NCBI GenBank assembly: GCA_003117195.1
Contig: BDSI01000001.1
Coordinates: 2,208,164 to 2,272,163, forward strand
Source of the DNA: Eudorina sp. 2006-703-Eu-15
Taxonomy: Eukaryota; Chlorophyta; Chlorophyceae; Chlamydomonadales; Volvocaceae
DNA length: 64,000 nucleotides
Direction: 5' to 3'
Notes under the pieces: generated by a model
The model's database searches: none
Told to the model about the DNA's origin: nothing
What the model saw: only the letters and a program-made list of their open reading frames with translations
Position numbers and translations under genes: made by a program
Shown here: one piece after another, positions 1 to 17,900 of the stretch
Layout of the letters: the number at the start of each line of letters is the position of its first letter
How positions within the stretch are numbered: position 1 is the first letter of the stretch

Positions 1-557
1 GTACGGCAGCCGTGCAATTCGTGTACCACACGACACGGCACGGAAGGGGGCTCCTTGGGGGCGGTTCTTCTCGTCCCGGATGGGACGGGGGACATCGGAA
101 GGGGCTGTTCCCAAAAAGGGCCCGATCCGATCTCGGGCGCGCGCGCTTCGCGTCCGTCGGGCCGTGCCCGCGTCGGTCGGTCATGCAGCGGTCCGTGAAA
201 GGGCGCGTGGACACAGCAGCCATCCATCGGGTTTGAACCCCGCACTTGCCCTGCCGCCGCTGCCGCACCGTCATCCCCCCTGGCGGAACCCACACACCAC
301 GCCGCTGCTCCCATCCAATCCCTGATGCTGCCGGCCCCGAGCTGAGGCCCCGCCCCGCCCTGGCCCGTAAACCCCCGGCCCCGCACCACACCTCGCCCCA
401 CCACGCCCCGCCCTGGCCCGTAAACCCTTCCCCCCGGCACCGCACCGCACCTCGCCCCAACCGACCCGCCCCGGGCCCGTAAACCCTTCCCCCCGGCACC
501 GCACCGCACCTCGCCCCAACCGACCCGCCCCGGGCCCGTAACCCCCCGGCACCGCAC
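1..557. repeat. Intronic or 3'-flanking stretch with degenerate ~59-bp minisatellite
   Basis: From about 359 to 557 there are roughly four imperfect copies of a C-rich unit starting GTAAACCC and containing CGGCACCGCACC. The two best copies begin near 420 and 479, about 59 bp apart. The stretch follows the last exon I can define for the minus-strand gene at 558-6619, so it is probably its next intron. The terminal exon and stop codon must lie either in 1-350 or beyond the window edge; I could not choose between them. Confidence 0.6.
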
Positions 558-6619
<6,062 letters not shown>

Positions 6620-8726
6620 TGGATTTCAGCAACGGTGTTGAGCTAACGTAGCAATGCTTCCTCGCGGAGCTCCTTGCTGTTCCCTTTAGCGGGCAAGTCC
6701 GCAAAGACCGATTGTCCCTTATTTCAATTAATCAATTAACTTACATAACGTGGAGTACATTGGTAATGCCGCCAGGGGCTGCTGAAACACACTTGAGAGG
6801 TGTGTGACCGGAGCTGCCTATCGCCGACCTTCAAAAATTCACAAGTGAATGATTCCTGCCTACTGTAACTTTACAAAACAGCGCTTCGTTGGTTTTGGCT
6901 CCAAGGGCTCATGGTGAGAATAACGGACGAATGGCTTAACCGTCACTAAAGCTCTGCGTCCGCGCAGGCAATATGCAAAATAGCTTCTGTCCACTGTTCA
7001 ATTCCTATGACACTTCCTGCTTCACCTACAAAAGCAACCTGACTAAACCTCGAGCCATGAGCACCTGCAGTACAACCGGTAACTGTACACAGCCCCACAC
7101 CCAAATCGCACAGCCAATCGGAGCAAACGAGACCTTAACCTACCGCGGCCTTTCTGCACACCGCGTGTACAATGCCATATGTGCTCCAATGGTCAGCGAT
7201 TGGCACCCCTGCTCCCCCGTTGAGATCCCCTGAGCGGGGGAAAAAGCCACGGTCAACGCGTTTGCCCCATCAGCTTCCACCACAGGACGGCCAACCAGAC
7301 GACGGCGACCGACGCCCTTCAACCATCGAGCTCCCCAGCCGACCAGAGCCCAACGTCAAATACGGCAATATAATGTACAGGGTGCACTGCCGCGCGGCAG
7401 CAGCACACGCCCACCGCATCGACCAAAGTCCCAGAGGACCACCTACCCGCTGACCCAGCATGGCGTCGAGCCATTGCCACGTCCTCTCAACACGAACATC
7501 TGACCTGCCGACACACAAAGGAAGATCATCAGGCGCATCCACCTATTAGGCACATCCACCTAGGCGAATAAAAACACGTAAGGACACAAGGACAAGCAGA
7601 CAAGAGACACGTCCACACCTGAAAACCACACGACGCGCACACAGACGAAGGCAGCAAACCACCGGCCGTAACCACTCCCGGGCAGCCCAGCAACCGGATG
7701 AGACGCACCACGCGCCTCGGGCGTCAGGTAATTCGTACATACGTAGGCCCCCCAAAGGACAGTACTCGTTGTGGGTGACGACGTTAAGTTGTTAATACCT
7801 ATTGTACGGCAATGTATTAACAGCTGAATTTGCGCCTTGACGTTCTGCGGGCACACGAGAGCACCGTCCGCTGCACTGGCCCGCGAATATGCGGCTCGGC
7901 CGCGACAAGCAGTGGCGAAGGTGGAGCCATGCCCCTGCGGCGTCCGCAAGGACTACCGACGCGCCGCAGTAACTGTAGCAAGGCCCATCAAAACGCAACA
8001 CGTCTCCAACGCACCATAAAATGGTGGACCTTCACCACCATCATAAGCACCACGGGGCCACCGGACACCGCCAATACGGCCCTCACGCAAGCAAATAATC
8101 GAGTGCCAGTCATCGGCACAAGGAAACGACAACAACACTAGCCCCTAAACACAACACCATGCCCATGTCCATACGCCGCTTCGGCAAACCAATGAAGCAT
8201 TCGCGCAGGCGGTCGACGGTGGTGGCGACCGACACTGCTCTAAAACCGTGATCCGCCGCTCAAATGGAAAGTTCAGCGGCAGCGACAAATAGAAGCAAGC
8301 CACTGGGCGCCGTGAAAGTTGGATCCGGCACCAAGCTCAGGCGCGCTGCGCCTCAGCGCCACGCTTACTGTGCGGAGGTGCATGTGCGCGAGACCCTCAC
8401 ACAGGCAGGCCTTTAAGGACGACCTGGAAGCCCCCGGCCCGTAAATCCGCCCCTTGGTGCCCAGGGCCAGTGCAACTCGCCCGGCCACACCCAGGGCGTT
8501 CGGCCGATTTGCGCCACTGTGTGCGGCTTCCGGATCCATTGCGATCATTATACGGCGCCTCCACACCCACGCCAACGCTGCCGCATGCTCCACACCGCTG
8601 GACGCCTCATTAGGCGGTGCACCACACCCGGTCTGGGATGCGATGCAGCACCCGGCCGCGCCAGCGTCGAGCAATCCGCGCCACGCTCAGCACGTGTAAA
8701 CGTAAGCAGTAACTGCAGCTGCCTCC
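6620..8726. other. Intergenic, no gene recognised
   Basis: About 2.1 kb between the start of the minus-strand gene at 6619 and the poly(A) element of the next minus-strand gene. It is less GC-rich than the flanks, with AT-rich patches near 6715-6750. Only short frames occur, the longest about 130 codons, with no recognisable domains or convincing splice chains. The right part of 6620-6900 presumably holds the promoter of the 6619 gene. I see no TATA box or other clear element. Confidence 0.5.
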
Positions 8727-8731
8727 TTACA
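8727..8731 (-). terminator. TGTAA poly(A) element
   Basis: TTACA on the plus strand, i.e. TGTAA on the minus strand, lies 432 bases downstream of the stop codon at 9163. TGTAA is the usual volvocine polyadenylation element. Assignment to the 9163-11250 gene rests on strand and distance only. Confidence 0.45.
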
Positions 8732-9162
8732 TTCCGCCTCTAACCCGACAATTCCGCCAGGCCGACGTGAGACCACAGCCGCGGGCCGGTTAGCTCCGCA
8801 ACGTCCGCCGCTGTGCACATCTGTTAAGGTGAACCCCAAACAAATTTCGCAGGAACCTCCCCGCGTTGCGCAGTCCGCAAGGAAGGGCCTTCCTGCTTGA
8901 AAACGAATAGAGATGCAACTGCGTACGTTGTTATCCGAATGCTCATGGGATGATTGGGGCTGTTCCTATCGAGCAGTCTCAACCATATATGCTCCTCATG
9001 ACCGCTCAGCAACCTTCATAACCCGACAGCGACAACCTTCACACGTCGGGTCCCTCACCTTTCCACCACGGCTGCTCACGCCCGTATGCAGACGGGTGCA
9101 CACGCTTCCGCTGCGATGTAATCTCAGAACCGACGGCCTGCGACCGCTGCGGCGATGGCCCA

Positions 9163-11250
9163 CTAAGAATCGCGCTTGCCCGAGCTGCCAAAGAGGCTGC
9201 CCACCTCATGCTCCATGCCCTCCGCCAGCTGCTTCGCGAGGCCCTGAAGGCTCGACAGCACATCAGGTGAGGCTCCTGCGGCCCCGTTCTCCTCCAGATA
9301 ACCCGCTGAAGACCGATGAGCACCTCGCCGCAACGTCACGTTCGCCGGAATCACGCCCTGCGAGAAACAGCAAAAGAAAGAGAGGATTCGACACTTTTTG
9401 AATGTACACTGTTCATGTGTACATGCTGGTCCTTAAGCCAAGCCGGTTACTCCGTTAAGTCTGCCCAATCCACACTGCCCGGCTGACCGCTGGTCAAAGC
9501 GCGGTGACATCCCCGCTTAATGGCTGCCAGAGCCAGATGAACATGCGCTTACCATGCCTCCGCCCCCTGGACGACCAGAGCCTGGCCGAATCCACCACCA
9601 CACCTTGATTACCGTTGACAACTAAACAGAGCCAACGGAACACATTGGGTTGCATACATGCAGAGCCCACAGAGGCCCACACGACCCAATTTCCTTGACC
9701 TCAGAAACACCCTGGCTCCCTCTCCCAAACCCGCCCAGACCCTGGGGTCCATCTCCTACCCGCAGCTCCAGCATTGCCTGCCGCGCCTCCTCCAGCTCGT
9801 GCCGCAAGGCCTTTACCTCATCTACCGCGCTGTTGAACTGGGTCCGCAGCCCGCTGCGTTCGCTGGCCTCCATCTCCATGCGCTTGTACTGCCGGGCAAG
9901 CTCCGCGTCCTTGTCGGCCACCAGTTGCTGCGGGCCGACGAAGCACCAAAAATGATCGTGCAGTCCCCAAAACGTAAGACCGGAGTGTCAAGGGGCCAAG
10001 TTGCTAAAAAGCTATATGCGCACAGGATAATACACATTGTACCGGGCCGGAAATGAAGGTGTTGCGTGCCGCCGTGGTGTTGGATTGAAGTCGGGTCATT
10101 TCACACAATGCACAATGACTGATCATCCCATCATGTCTCCGGCGTTATGACCGCCTCCCTCGCGCGCGCCACATTGACCCGACACCTCACTCCACCGCTC
10201 CAACCTCATCCAGCCGCACCTGCAACGTGGCCACTTCCACCTGCATCTGTTTAGACCGCATACGTGACTCTTTGTATAGTACTTCGTACTGTTGTAGTTT
10301 GGCAACCGCTGAGCGCGCCTCCTCCAGCTGAGCGTTCAAGCGTTGCAGTTGCGCAAGGTCTTTGCTGGCATCTTTAACGTGCACCAGCTGCACAGGATAG
10401 GGATAGGGGTTTCGCCAGATGGTCGACATGGAAAGGGGGTGGGGTAGACAATGGCACGCGTGGAAGGAGCAGCCATTCAGCGACCACCGGGTCGCGTACG
10501 CAAATACCCGTGCGTGCCTGCTCACTACAGGGTGTAACTGGGGTAAGCGCAATTAACCACGTATTCTTCTACGATGGGAACCAACCACCGTACACAACAA
10601 TTAGGGGTACACGGAGGAGTAATATGGGTCTGCTGCGTCGAGCGCGTTCCCACTATGACGCCGTGTCAACGCTCTATCTCTCCCTGCAGAGACACAAACG
10701 CATCATAGCCCGGGGAAGCCTCCTGGGGATGACTCACTTGGCTTTGGCCATGGGCTTGGTGCCCTGTGGTGTGATTTACGCCGTTGCCGGGGTATCCGTT
10801 ACCATTATGGCCATTGTTAGCCCCGTTGTGACTGGAATAATGGTGACTGCGAAAATCGAAACAGCCTTTAGGTTAGGAAAGAAACATCAACCGCCGCTAC
10901 GCGGCCAGCAGCTCCTCTGCCAGCTCCATATTCCTGCAAAATTCACCTATGACTCTCACGGTGCTTCGCGGACATCTCCCGAACTTCCTCGGGGTTGTTT
11001 GGGTCAAAGTAGAAGAACCTTAGCTGCTTGTTGTGAACCTGCATTTTGCACCAAGGTGCGCTTGAGCTACTATCAGCGCGGAAAAAGATTACGGAGCACT
11101 ACAATCGCCTTCGCCAGAGCCAACCAACTAGGCCCTCACCTTCCCGTTCCCATTGGCGCTCTCTGAAACGGCGGTGACTCGCGGAAGAACGCGAATGCCT
11201 CTGCCACGAATTAATTGACCAAGCGAGCTTGATGAGCAAGGCGCCTGCAT
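9163..11250 (-). CDS. Probable plastid-targeted coiled-coil protein, 288 aa, unknown function
   Basis: Six exons keep phase to the stop TAG at 9163-9165: 11140-11250, 10947-11038, 10738-10846, 10196-10387, 9760-9927, 9163-9357. The ATG at 11250 opens a Ser/Arg-rich N-terminus (MQAPCSSSSLGQLIRGRG...) typical of a chloroplast transit peptide. Next comes a compact segment with FFYFDPNNPEEVREMSAKHR, then an Asn/Gly/His-rich linker (exon 3). Two exons form a long amphipathic coiled coil (LAQLQRLNAQLEEARSAVAK and ADKDAELARQYKRMEMEAS). The C-terminal exon includes LSSLQGLAKQLAEGMEHEVG. I do not recognise the family. The donor after the fourth exon (GTGGAG) was chosen because it keeps phase and is weak. 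The gene is divergent from the histone deacetylase gene across about 730 bp. Confidence 0.7.
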
Positions 11251-11980
11251 TGTGGGAGCCTCGCTCAGAACAACATCCAAACTTGCGTCTTGACGGAAAT
11301 ACTTCTAAACGTGCCTGGTACTGGGCTCTGCCCATACCGTGATTCCGAAAGGGCTGCATCAAGGCTGAACTTCGTCTACCGTGCCCGAGCTCGCTCAAGT
11401 CCGGCGCGGAGGAACAGAGTTGAAAGCAGTAGTGTTGGTGCGAGATATTTTGTGTTAGGATTAGAACTTAAACGTCTGATACCAAAAGTATCACAGATGG
11501 TGCTATCCAATTTGGATACCGGGAGGAGTTCCAGGGAGGGCCAGCGACGGTTTGGAGCAATACCCGAACACCTGCGACAAAACTCATGGATGCTCAAAAC
11601 CCGCTACACATAACGAGCTCTATGGCAAAACGTCTGTAACCGTGAACAGCTTTGTTCAGAAATCAAATCCCCCCGATAAGTGCCCCCACCAACGCGATTC
11701 GACGAGGGATAATCGGTCTTTAACGCTGTGGAACGTAAGATGACCCTCGGTAGGGGGCCGGGGCTGCCTTCTTGAACAAGCGCGGCGCCCACCCGCCATC
11801 GACGCGGGCTGGACTGCCCCAGGCCGGTGTGCAGCCTTGCCCAGCTCGCAAGCAGTCAAAGCCGCGGACACCATTATCACATCTGTCATCAGGGGAGCTC
11901 ACCTGTTTGGACCGCGCTCAAGCGTCCGAGCAAGCGCTGCAACACAGCTCGGGGTTCGGCTCCTTAACACCAACGACAGC
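11251..11980. promoter_or_regulatory. Bidirectional intergenic region
   Basis: About 730 bp separate the two start codons of the divergent coiled-coil and histone deacetylase genes, so both promoters and 5' UTRs must lie here. An open frame continues upstream of the deacetylase ATG to 11837, so an earlier start for that protein is possible. No TATA box was found. Confidence 0.45.
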
Positions 11981-14900
11981 ATGGAGTCCACCGGCGTAAA
12001 AACATCTGGATCCGGTGCGGCAGCGATCGCTCCTGCGCCGGCGGGTCCGGAAGCGGCGACCGCGACTGCGCCGGGAACCCGTGCCGCGGCCGCGCAGCAG
12101 CAACAAGCATCCACAGCCCCCGCCACCCAGCCAGGCCAGCAGCAGCATCCTCTCACGACCCCCCGCACGCGGATCTACTACAATCCGGAGCTCTCCAAAT
12201 TCAGCCTCGGCGAGGATCACCCCATGGTGCCGCACCGGCTGCACTTGACGCACCGCCTGGCCGAGCTGTGGGGCCTGTTTGACGACCCCGCCGTGCAGGT
12301 CATCCGCGACTACCCCCCCGCCACCACCGACCAACTGCGTCGCTTCCACACCGATGAATATATCGCCTTCCTGGAGTATCTGGACACTTTGGACCTAGAA
12401 AACATGAGCGCGGATGAGCAGCAGGAGCTGCTGGGGGAGGACCTGTCGCTCTTCGGGCTGTCCGTGTGCCGGCCGGCAGCACCGCCTGGCGGCGGCGCCG
12501 CTGCCGGGGGCGCCGACGAGGCCGCCGCCGCTGGACCGCGGTCCGTTGCGGCGGCGCCTGCGGCTCCGCCGCGCCCCGGCGCGGCCAAGCCGCAGCAGCA
12601 ACCGCAGCAGCGGCCGCCGCTGCCGGCGCAGCAGCAGCAACCGCAGCGGCCAAAGCCTGAGCCCCAAACGGGGAATCTGGGTCGGGCGGGAAGCGGCCTG
12701 CTCCCGGCGCAGCCGCAGCAGCAGCAGCCGGTGAAGCAGGAGGTGAAGCCGGGGGGAGCGGGGCCGGCGGCGCCGGCGCCGGCGCCGACGGCGGAGGACA
12801 TGTATGTCCCACCGCAGCTGATTGCCCTCGCGACGCAGCTACTGGCCAAGCTAGCACCCACAGGCACCAATGGTCTTACGCCACAGCAGCAACAGCAGTT
12901 GATAGCGTACTTGCGCCAACACCAGCTTCAGATGCAGCAGAAACAGGCAGCAGCAGCGGCTGCGGGCGGCGGCGCGGGTGCGGCGGCGCGGCCGGTGGGT
13001 GGCGCCACCGCCGCCGCCGCCGCCGCTGGCAGCGGCGCGGCGCGGCCGCCGGTGACGATGGTCCGCCCAGGTCAGGCAATGGTGCCGCTGGGTAAGGCGG
13101 GTCAGGCGGGAGGCGGAGGCGGAGGCGGAGGGAGCAGTAACAAGAAACGGAAAGCGGAGGGCAAGGGCGGCGGAGGCGGCGGGAAGGGCGGCAGCAACAA
13201 GAAGCGATCGAAGAAGAAGCGGAGGTCGTCGTACAGCGAGGACGATGATGAGGACGACGAGATCTCGGACGAGGATGACGACCCGCCGGCGGGGGCGGGC
13301 GGCGCCGACGGCGCGGCGGCGGGCGGCGGCGGAGCCGCCGCGGGCGCGCCGGGGCATTCTTCGCGGCCGTCGCGCCAGGCGGCGACGGCGGTGGCAGCGC
13401 TGACCAATGCCGTACGGGCGACAGAGGCCGAGGAGAGCGACGACGATGACAGCGAGGACGAGGACGACGACGACGACGATGATGAGGGCGGCGACTGCCC
13501 GATCTTCCCGGGCTTGTTGCGATATGTGGGGCTGCAGGTGGGGCCTGCCACCGGTCCAGCGCCGTAATTACGTCGTTAGCACGGCTTCCAAGCACTCTGG
13601 AGGAACGCAAAAAGGCTCGCTTGACAGCGGTAGCATTGCTAACCCTGCTCATACCATGGAACCATACCATACTGTGGCATTCAGGCACGCCCATTCTTAG
13701 AAGCCTGAAAGGCCTTTGGTCACGAAGGGCCGTACACTGGGCCCATTGGTTGGAAGTCGGTTGCCACACAACCGGAAACCATGTGGGTCGGCCCTCCTGC
13801 AACACGACCCGCCCGGTGTGGAATTTCACCAGCAATCAAGGTGCCGCGTATCCTTTCCTGGAGTTTCCTCTGGGGCGAATTCGGGAGGTGACCCCGGTGC
13901 ATCTTGATCACCTACCATCACCCTCTCGGTCGCGTGCTGCTGTCTGGCCCATTCCGCGCATAACTACATTCAACAATGCCAAGCAATCGTCCAAGCAGTG
14001 ACCCACGCCACACATGCTTCCTGCCTGCCTTGCCTGCCTGTCTGCCTGCTGACCTGGCCATCACCCACAGGCGGCCGGCAGCATCCTCGCCGCACGGGAC
14101 CTGGCCGCAGGGCTATGCGATGTGGCCGTACACTGGGGCGGGGGCATGCACCACGGCATGCCGTACAGGGCGTTTGGGTTTTGCTACGTCAACGACCTGG
14201 TGTTAGCGATCCTCGAGCTCATGGCGGGTTGCGGCCGAGTGCTGTACATCGGTGGGTTCCGGGCGGGGTTTCGGAGCGTCTGGTGCACCCTGCCCGGGTT
14301 GGGGATTTGCGAATGGGCTTCGAGACGGAAAAGCCGACTCGACGCCGGGTTGTGGGAGCTGGGTTTCTTGTCGTGCACGTGAACTCGCTGTGCACAGCGC
14401 TTCGGTCATCGCATGGGCAGCAGCGTTTCGAGATACGTAGGAGACCCTGCCTCTCCTCTGGGAAGGCCTTGACACCCGCCCTTTGCCCGCCAACCCACCG
14501 ACGTTGACACGTGGCCCGCTGCGTGGATGCGGCTGCCGCGTCGCTCGCTTGCATGTATGTTGAGCACACGCCTGCGGGCGCGCGTCCTGTCCCGCGCCGG
14601 GCGGGCCCCTCCTGCAGTCTCTCGCCGTCCCCCTTGAAGCTGCATGCATGTGAATATTGACGCTGAGTATATGTGCCGTATCGTCGTACCGCGGTGTCGT
14701 ACTACTGTTGTACAGACATCGATGTGCACCACGGGGACGGTGTGGAGACGGCCTTCAAGCGCAGCGAGAAGGTGGGGTGGACGGAGCTGGGGAGCTGCTT
14801 TGGGGGGTGACGGAGAATGCGGTTCCGGTGGATATGGGTCGGGATGGAGGGCCTCGGGGGCTGGGAGGGCATGGTGGGGCACGAAGACCCTATCATGGCT

Positions 14901-17900
14901 TGGCTCGTTGTGATGCGATGTGATGCGATGCTTTCCATGCGTTCCCCGCGTTGGCACCCTCACCCTATGACACCCTCACCCCCTGGCACCCTGTGACACC
15001 CTCACCTTATGGCACCCTCATCTCAAACTGCCAGGGCTTCCTGTGAGCGCCCGGAATCCCGTTCTGGGCTTTTTTTCGGCCTAAACCCCACCCCGCAGCA
15101 GCGCTTGTTGAGTGTGTCTACCAATTTCCTAACCCCCACCCCGCATGACAGGTCATGTCCATCTCGCTTCACAAGTGGGACGACGGCCGCATGCAGGTGG
15201 GGCCGGTGCCGCATCGGGGTAAGGGGCGGGGGGTTGCTGCGCCACCCCCGCAGGAGGGAGGGGCAGAGGGTCGTTGCCCGGAGGAGGGGCCGTTGCCCAC
15301 GAGAAGGGGCCGCGCGTGCTGGCCACCCCAGAATCCCCTTGCATCCTGAAGCCCTTGCACCCCAGAATCCCCTTGCATCCTGAAGCCCTTGCACCCCTGA
15401 GTGCAAGCTTTCACGGAGACCGCAACTTGAAAGAGCATTTCGCAAATTTACGTCGTCAGTACTGAAATGTTTTTTTGACATGTCATGAATCCTGCCAAGC
15501 CCGCCACAACATCCCGATGGCATCTCTCCGCCCCCCGGCTTCCCGGCTGCCGCCGCAGGCCTCCATCGACACGCTCAATCACGGCAAGCCGCAGCGACCC
15601 GTGTTCTTCCCGGGGACGGGCAAGAAGAACGATCTGGGCGAGGGGCAGGGCAAGTGAGTGAGAAGCTGACGGAACCTGCGGGCGCCGCCGGGGGAGGGGT
15701 ACATATGAGCTCGCGCAGCCGTTGTCGCGGGGCGGGGTTTGCGGGTGGGGTGGGGTGGGGTGGGGTGGGGTGGGCGATGCTGGGAGGTTGGATTTTGTCC
15801 GACTCAGCTGTCGGGCCCTAGGAGGGCACTGCCGGAGGACGGGAACGGAGGGACGCGGAACAAGAGATGTGTAGTAGACTTTCTCCGGGTCCGCGGCCGT
15901 CGGTCGACTTGAGATCTTCGGATTTGCGGGCTGGGGCTTGGGGTTGAGGGGTGCTGCCCAGTGGCTTGCTCCGAAGGAGCGGGGGCTGGTCCAGTACCTA
16001 CCTGCTCGGGAGGGACGGACGGAGCTCATCCCGCATTGCAAGAATAGCCAGGGTTAAACCCTAAACCCGGAAACCCGTTGATACCGATCGACCCTGTGAT
16101 CGCCCCGCGCGCCCGTGCAATGCCGTGCCGTGCCGTACAGGTACTTCACCGTCAACGTGCCATTGCAGGACGACATTACCGACGATTCTTACTTCCACGT
16201 TTACCAGGCGGTGGTGAAGACGGCCTTTGAGCGCTTCAAGCCGCAGGTGGGATAAAAAAGAAAAACAGCCCAGACACAGGGACCCTGGATCTAACACAGG
16301 TGGGCCCTATGTTAGAGATCCGTGAGGCCAGGATACACCACCTGGGTGCCGAGCCGCCCGGCGAGGGCGACCGGGTAGCAGGGTGGCAACGCACGTGGTG
16401 GCATGTGCGCTGCGTCAGGAAAGGAAAGGAAAGGAAAGGGCGGCGGAGCCGCTGCCGGCGGGGGTTCCGGCCCAAATCCTCTCGTCGCGGGAGGTTGGTG
16501 ATAGCCGCGAGGGCGCAGCGCAGCGTCGGATGCAGTGGGCGCCGTTGCACGTCGCCGGTGACACCCGACGCCACATGCGCCTCCAACACCAGACGCCACG
16601 CGCGCCAGACGCCACGTGCGCCTGCAACACCAGACGCCAATGGCGCCAGACGCCACGTGCGCCTAGCGTTCGTGCTCGCGTTGGGGGGCCCCGCGACGCT
16701 TTGGCCCTCTTCTTGTGCGCGTTGGCCACACGCCGACTCCCAACCCGCCTACACGCCTTGCTTCCCGGCCCACGCGCAGGCGGTGGTGCTGCAGTGCGGC
16801 TGCGACAGCGTTGCGGGGGACAAGCTGGGCCGCTTCAATCTCAGCATCCGGGGCCACTCAAGGTGGGGGCGGGATGGGACGGGGAGGGGTGGGGTGGGGT
16901 GGGGTATAGGAAATTGGTAGGTATACTCAAACTGCGCTGCTGCCAGAGCAAAGGTCCGGGTGTGTTTGAGGAGAGGAAAGATGAGCCACGATAACTGAAG
17001 CCGGGGCCGATGCCGACAGCGGATGGTTGCCAACCACCCGTGGACACCGCCCCATGACGCTGTGAGGGTACGCCCACGTGCGCTATGGCTGTGTGGTTAA
17101 GGTAGACCCGCTGTGCATGTACAGCGACGCAACCCGCCCAATCCATATCCGTGTGTTTAGCGAAGAGACCCGCCGTGTGTGATGATGGTGGTGGTGGTGG
17201 TGTGACGCGTTGACGCAGATGTGTGGAGCTCGTGCGGGACCTGTGCCGCACCGGCGGGACGGAGGGCGGCGCGTCCTCGCCCCCGGCCGGCGCCGGCCGC
17301 GGCGGCAGCTCCCAATGGCGGGTACCGCTGCTGGTGACGGGCGGCGGCGGCTACACTCCGCCCCTGGTGGCCCGCTGCTGGACCCTGGAGACGGCGGTGC
17401 TGCTGGGGCGGACGTTGGGCGAGGACATGCCGGCGGCGGTGGCCCAGGCGGAGGACCTCGCGGACCTGGGGCCCTCGTACTTCAAGTGCGTCGGCACCTG
17501 GGCGGGGTGGGGGCAGCGCAAGGGCAAGGGGTGGGGATGGGGCAAGGGATGGGGATGGGGCGTGGGCCGCAGATGGGGCCGGGGCCAGATTCGTTTTTTC
17601 GCCCGTGCGCTCTGCTGTGCTGGCCAACTCGCGCCCCAATTCAGTTGGGGGCTCAACACCGTCCGGTATTGCCCATCAAGTCATTCGGTGCTCAATCCCC
17701 CGCCCCGTCCGCAGGGAGCCGGGCCTGTCACGTCCACCCACTGCCAACTTCCAGATGTGTTTGGACACCATCATGCTGCCGCACCTACGTGAGTCGGGCT
17801 GGCGGGCCGGTCAGGCGGGGGGGGTGGAGAAGGTCGGGCTGGGGGTGGAAGGTCGGGCTGGAGGGGAGCAAATCGTACCGGGGCGGGGAGGTCGGGTTGT

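Noticed and set aside
225..245. GGGTTTGAACCCC resembling a tRNA T-arm
   Set aside because: No acceptor stem, D-arm or anticodon arm can be built around it.
7560..8700. Several 100-130-codon minus-strand frames
   Set aside because: No motif or splice partner is found, they overlap equally long plus-strand frames, and part lies in the likely 3' UTR of the coiled-coil gene.
10905..10960. Apparent frameshift after MSAKHRESH in the coiled-coil gene
   Set aside because: A good donor (CATAG/GTGAAT) at 10947 joins in phase to the Asn/Gly-rich exon at 10738-10846, so no indel is needed.
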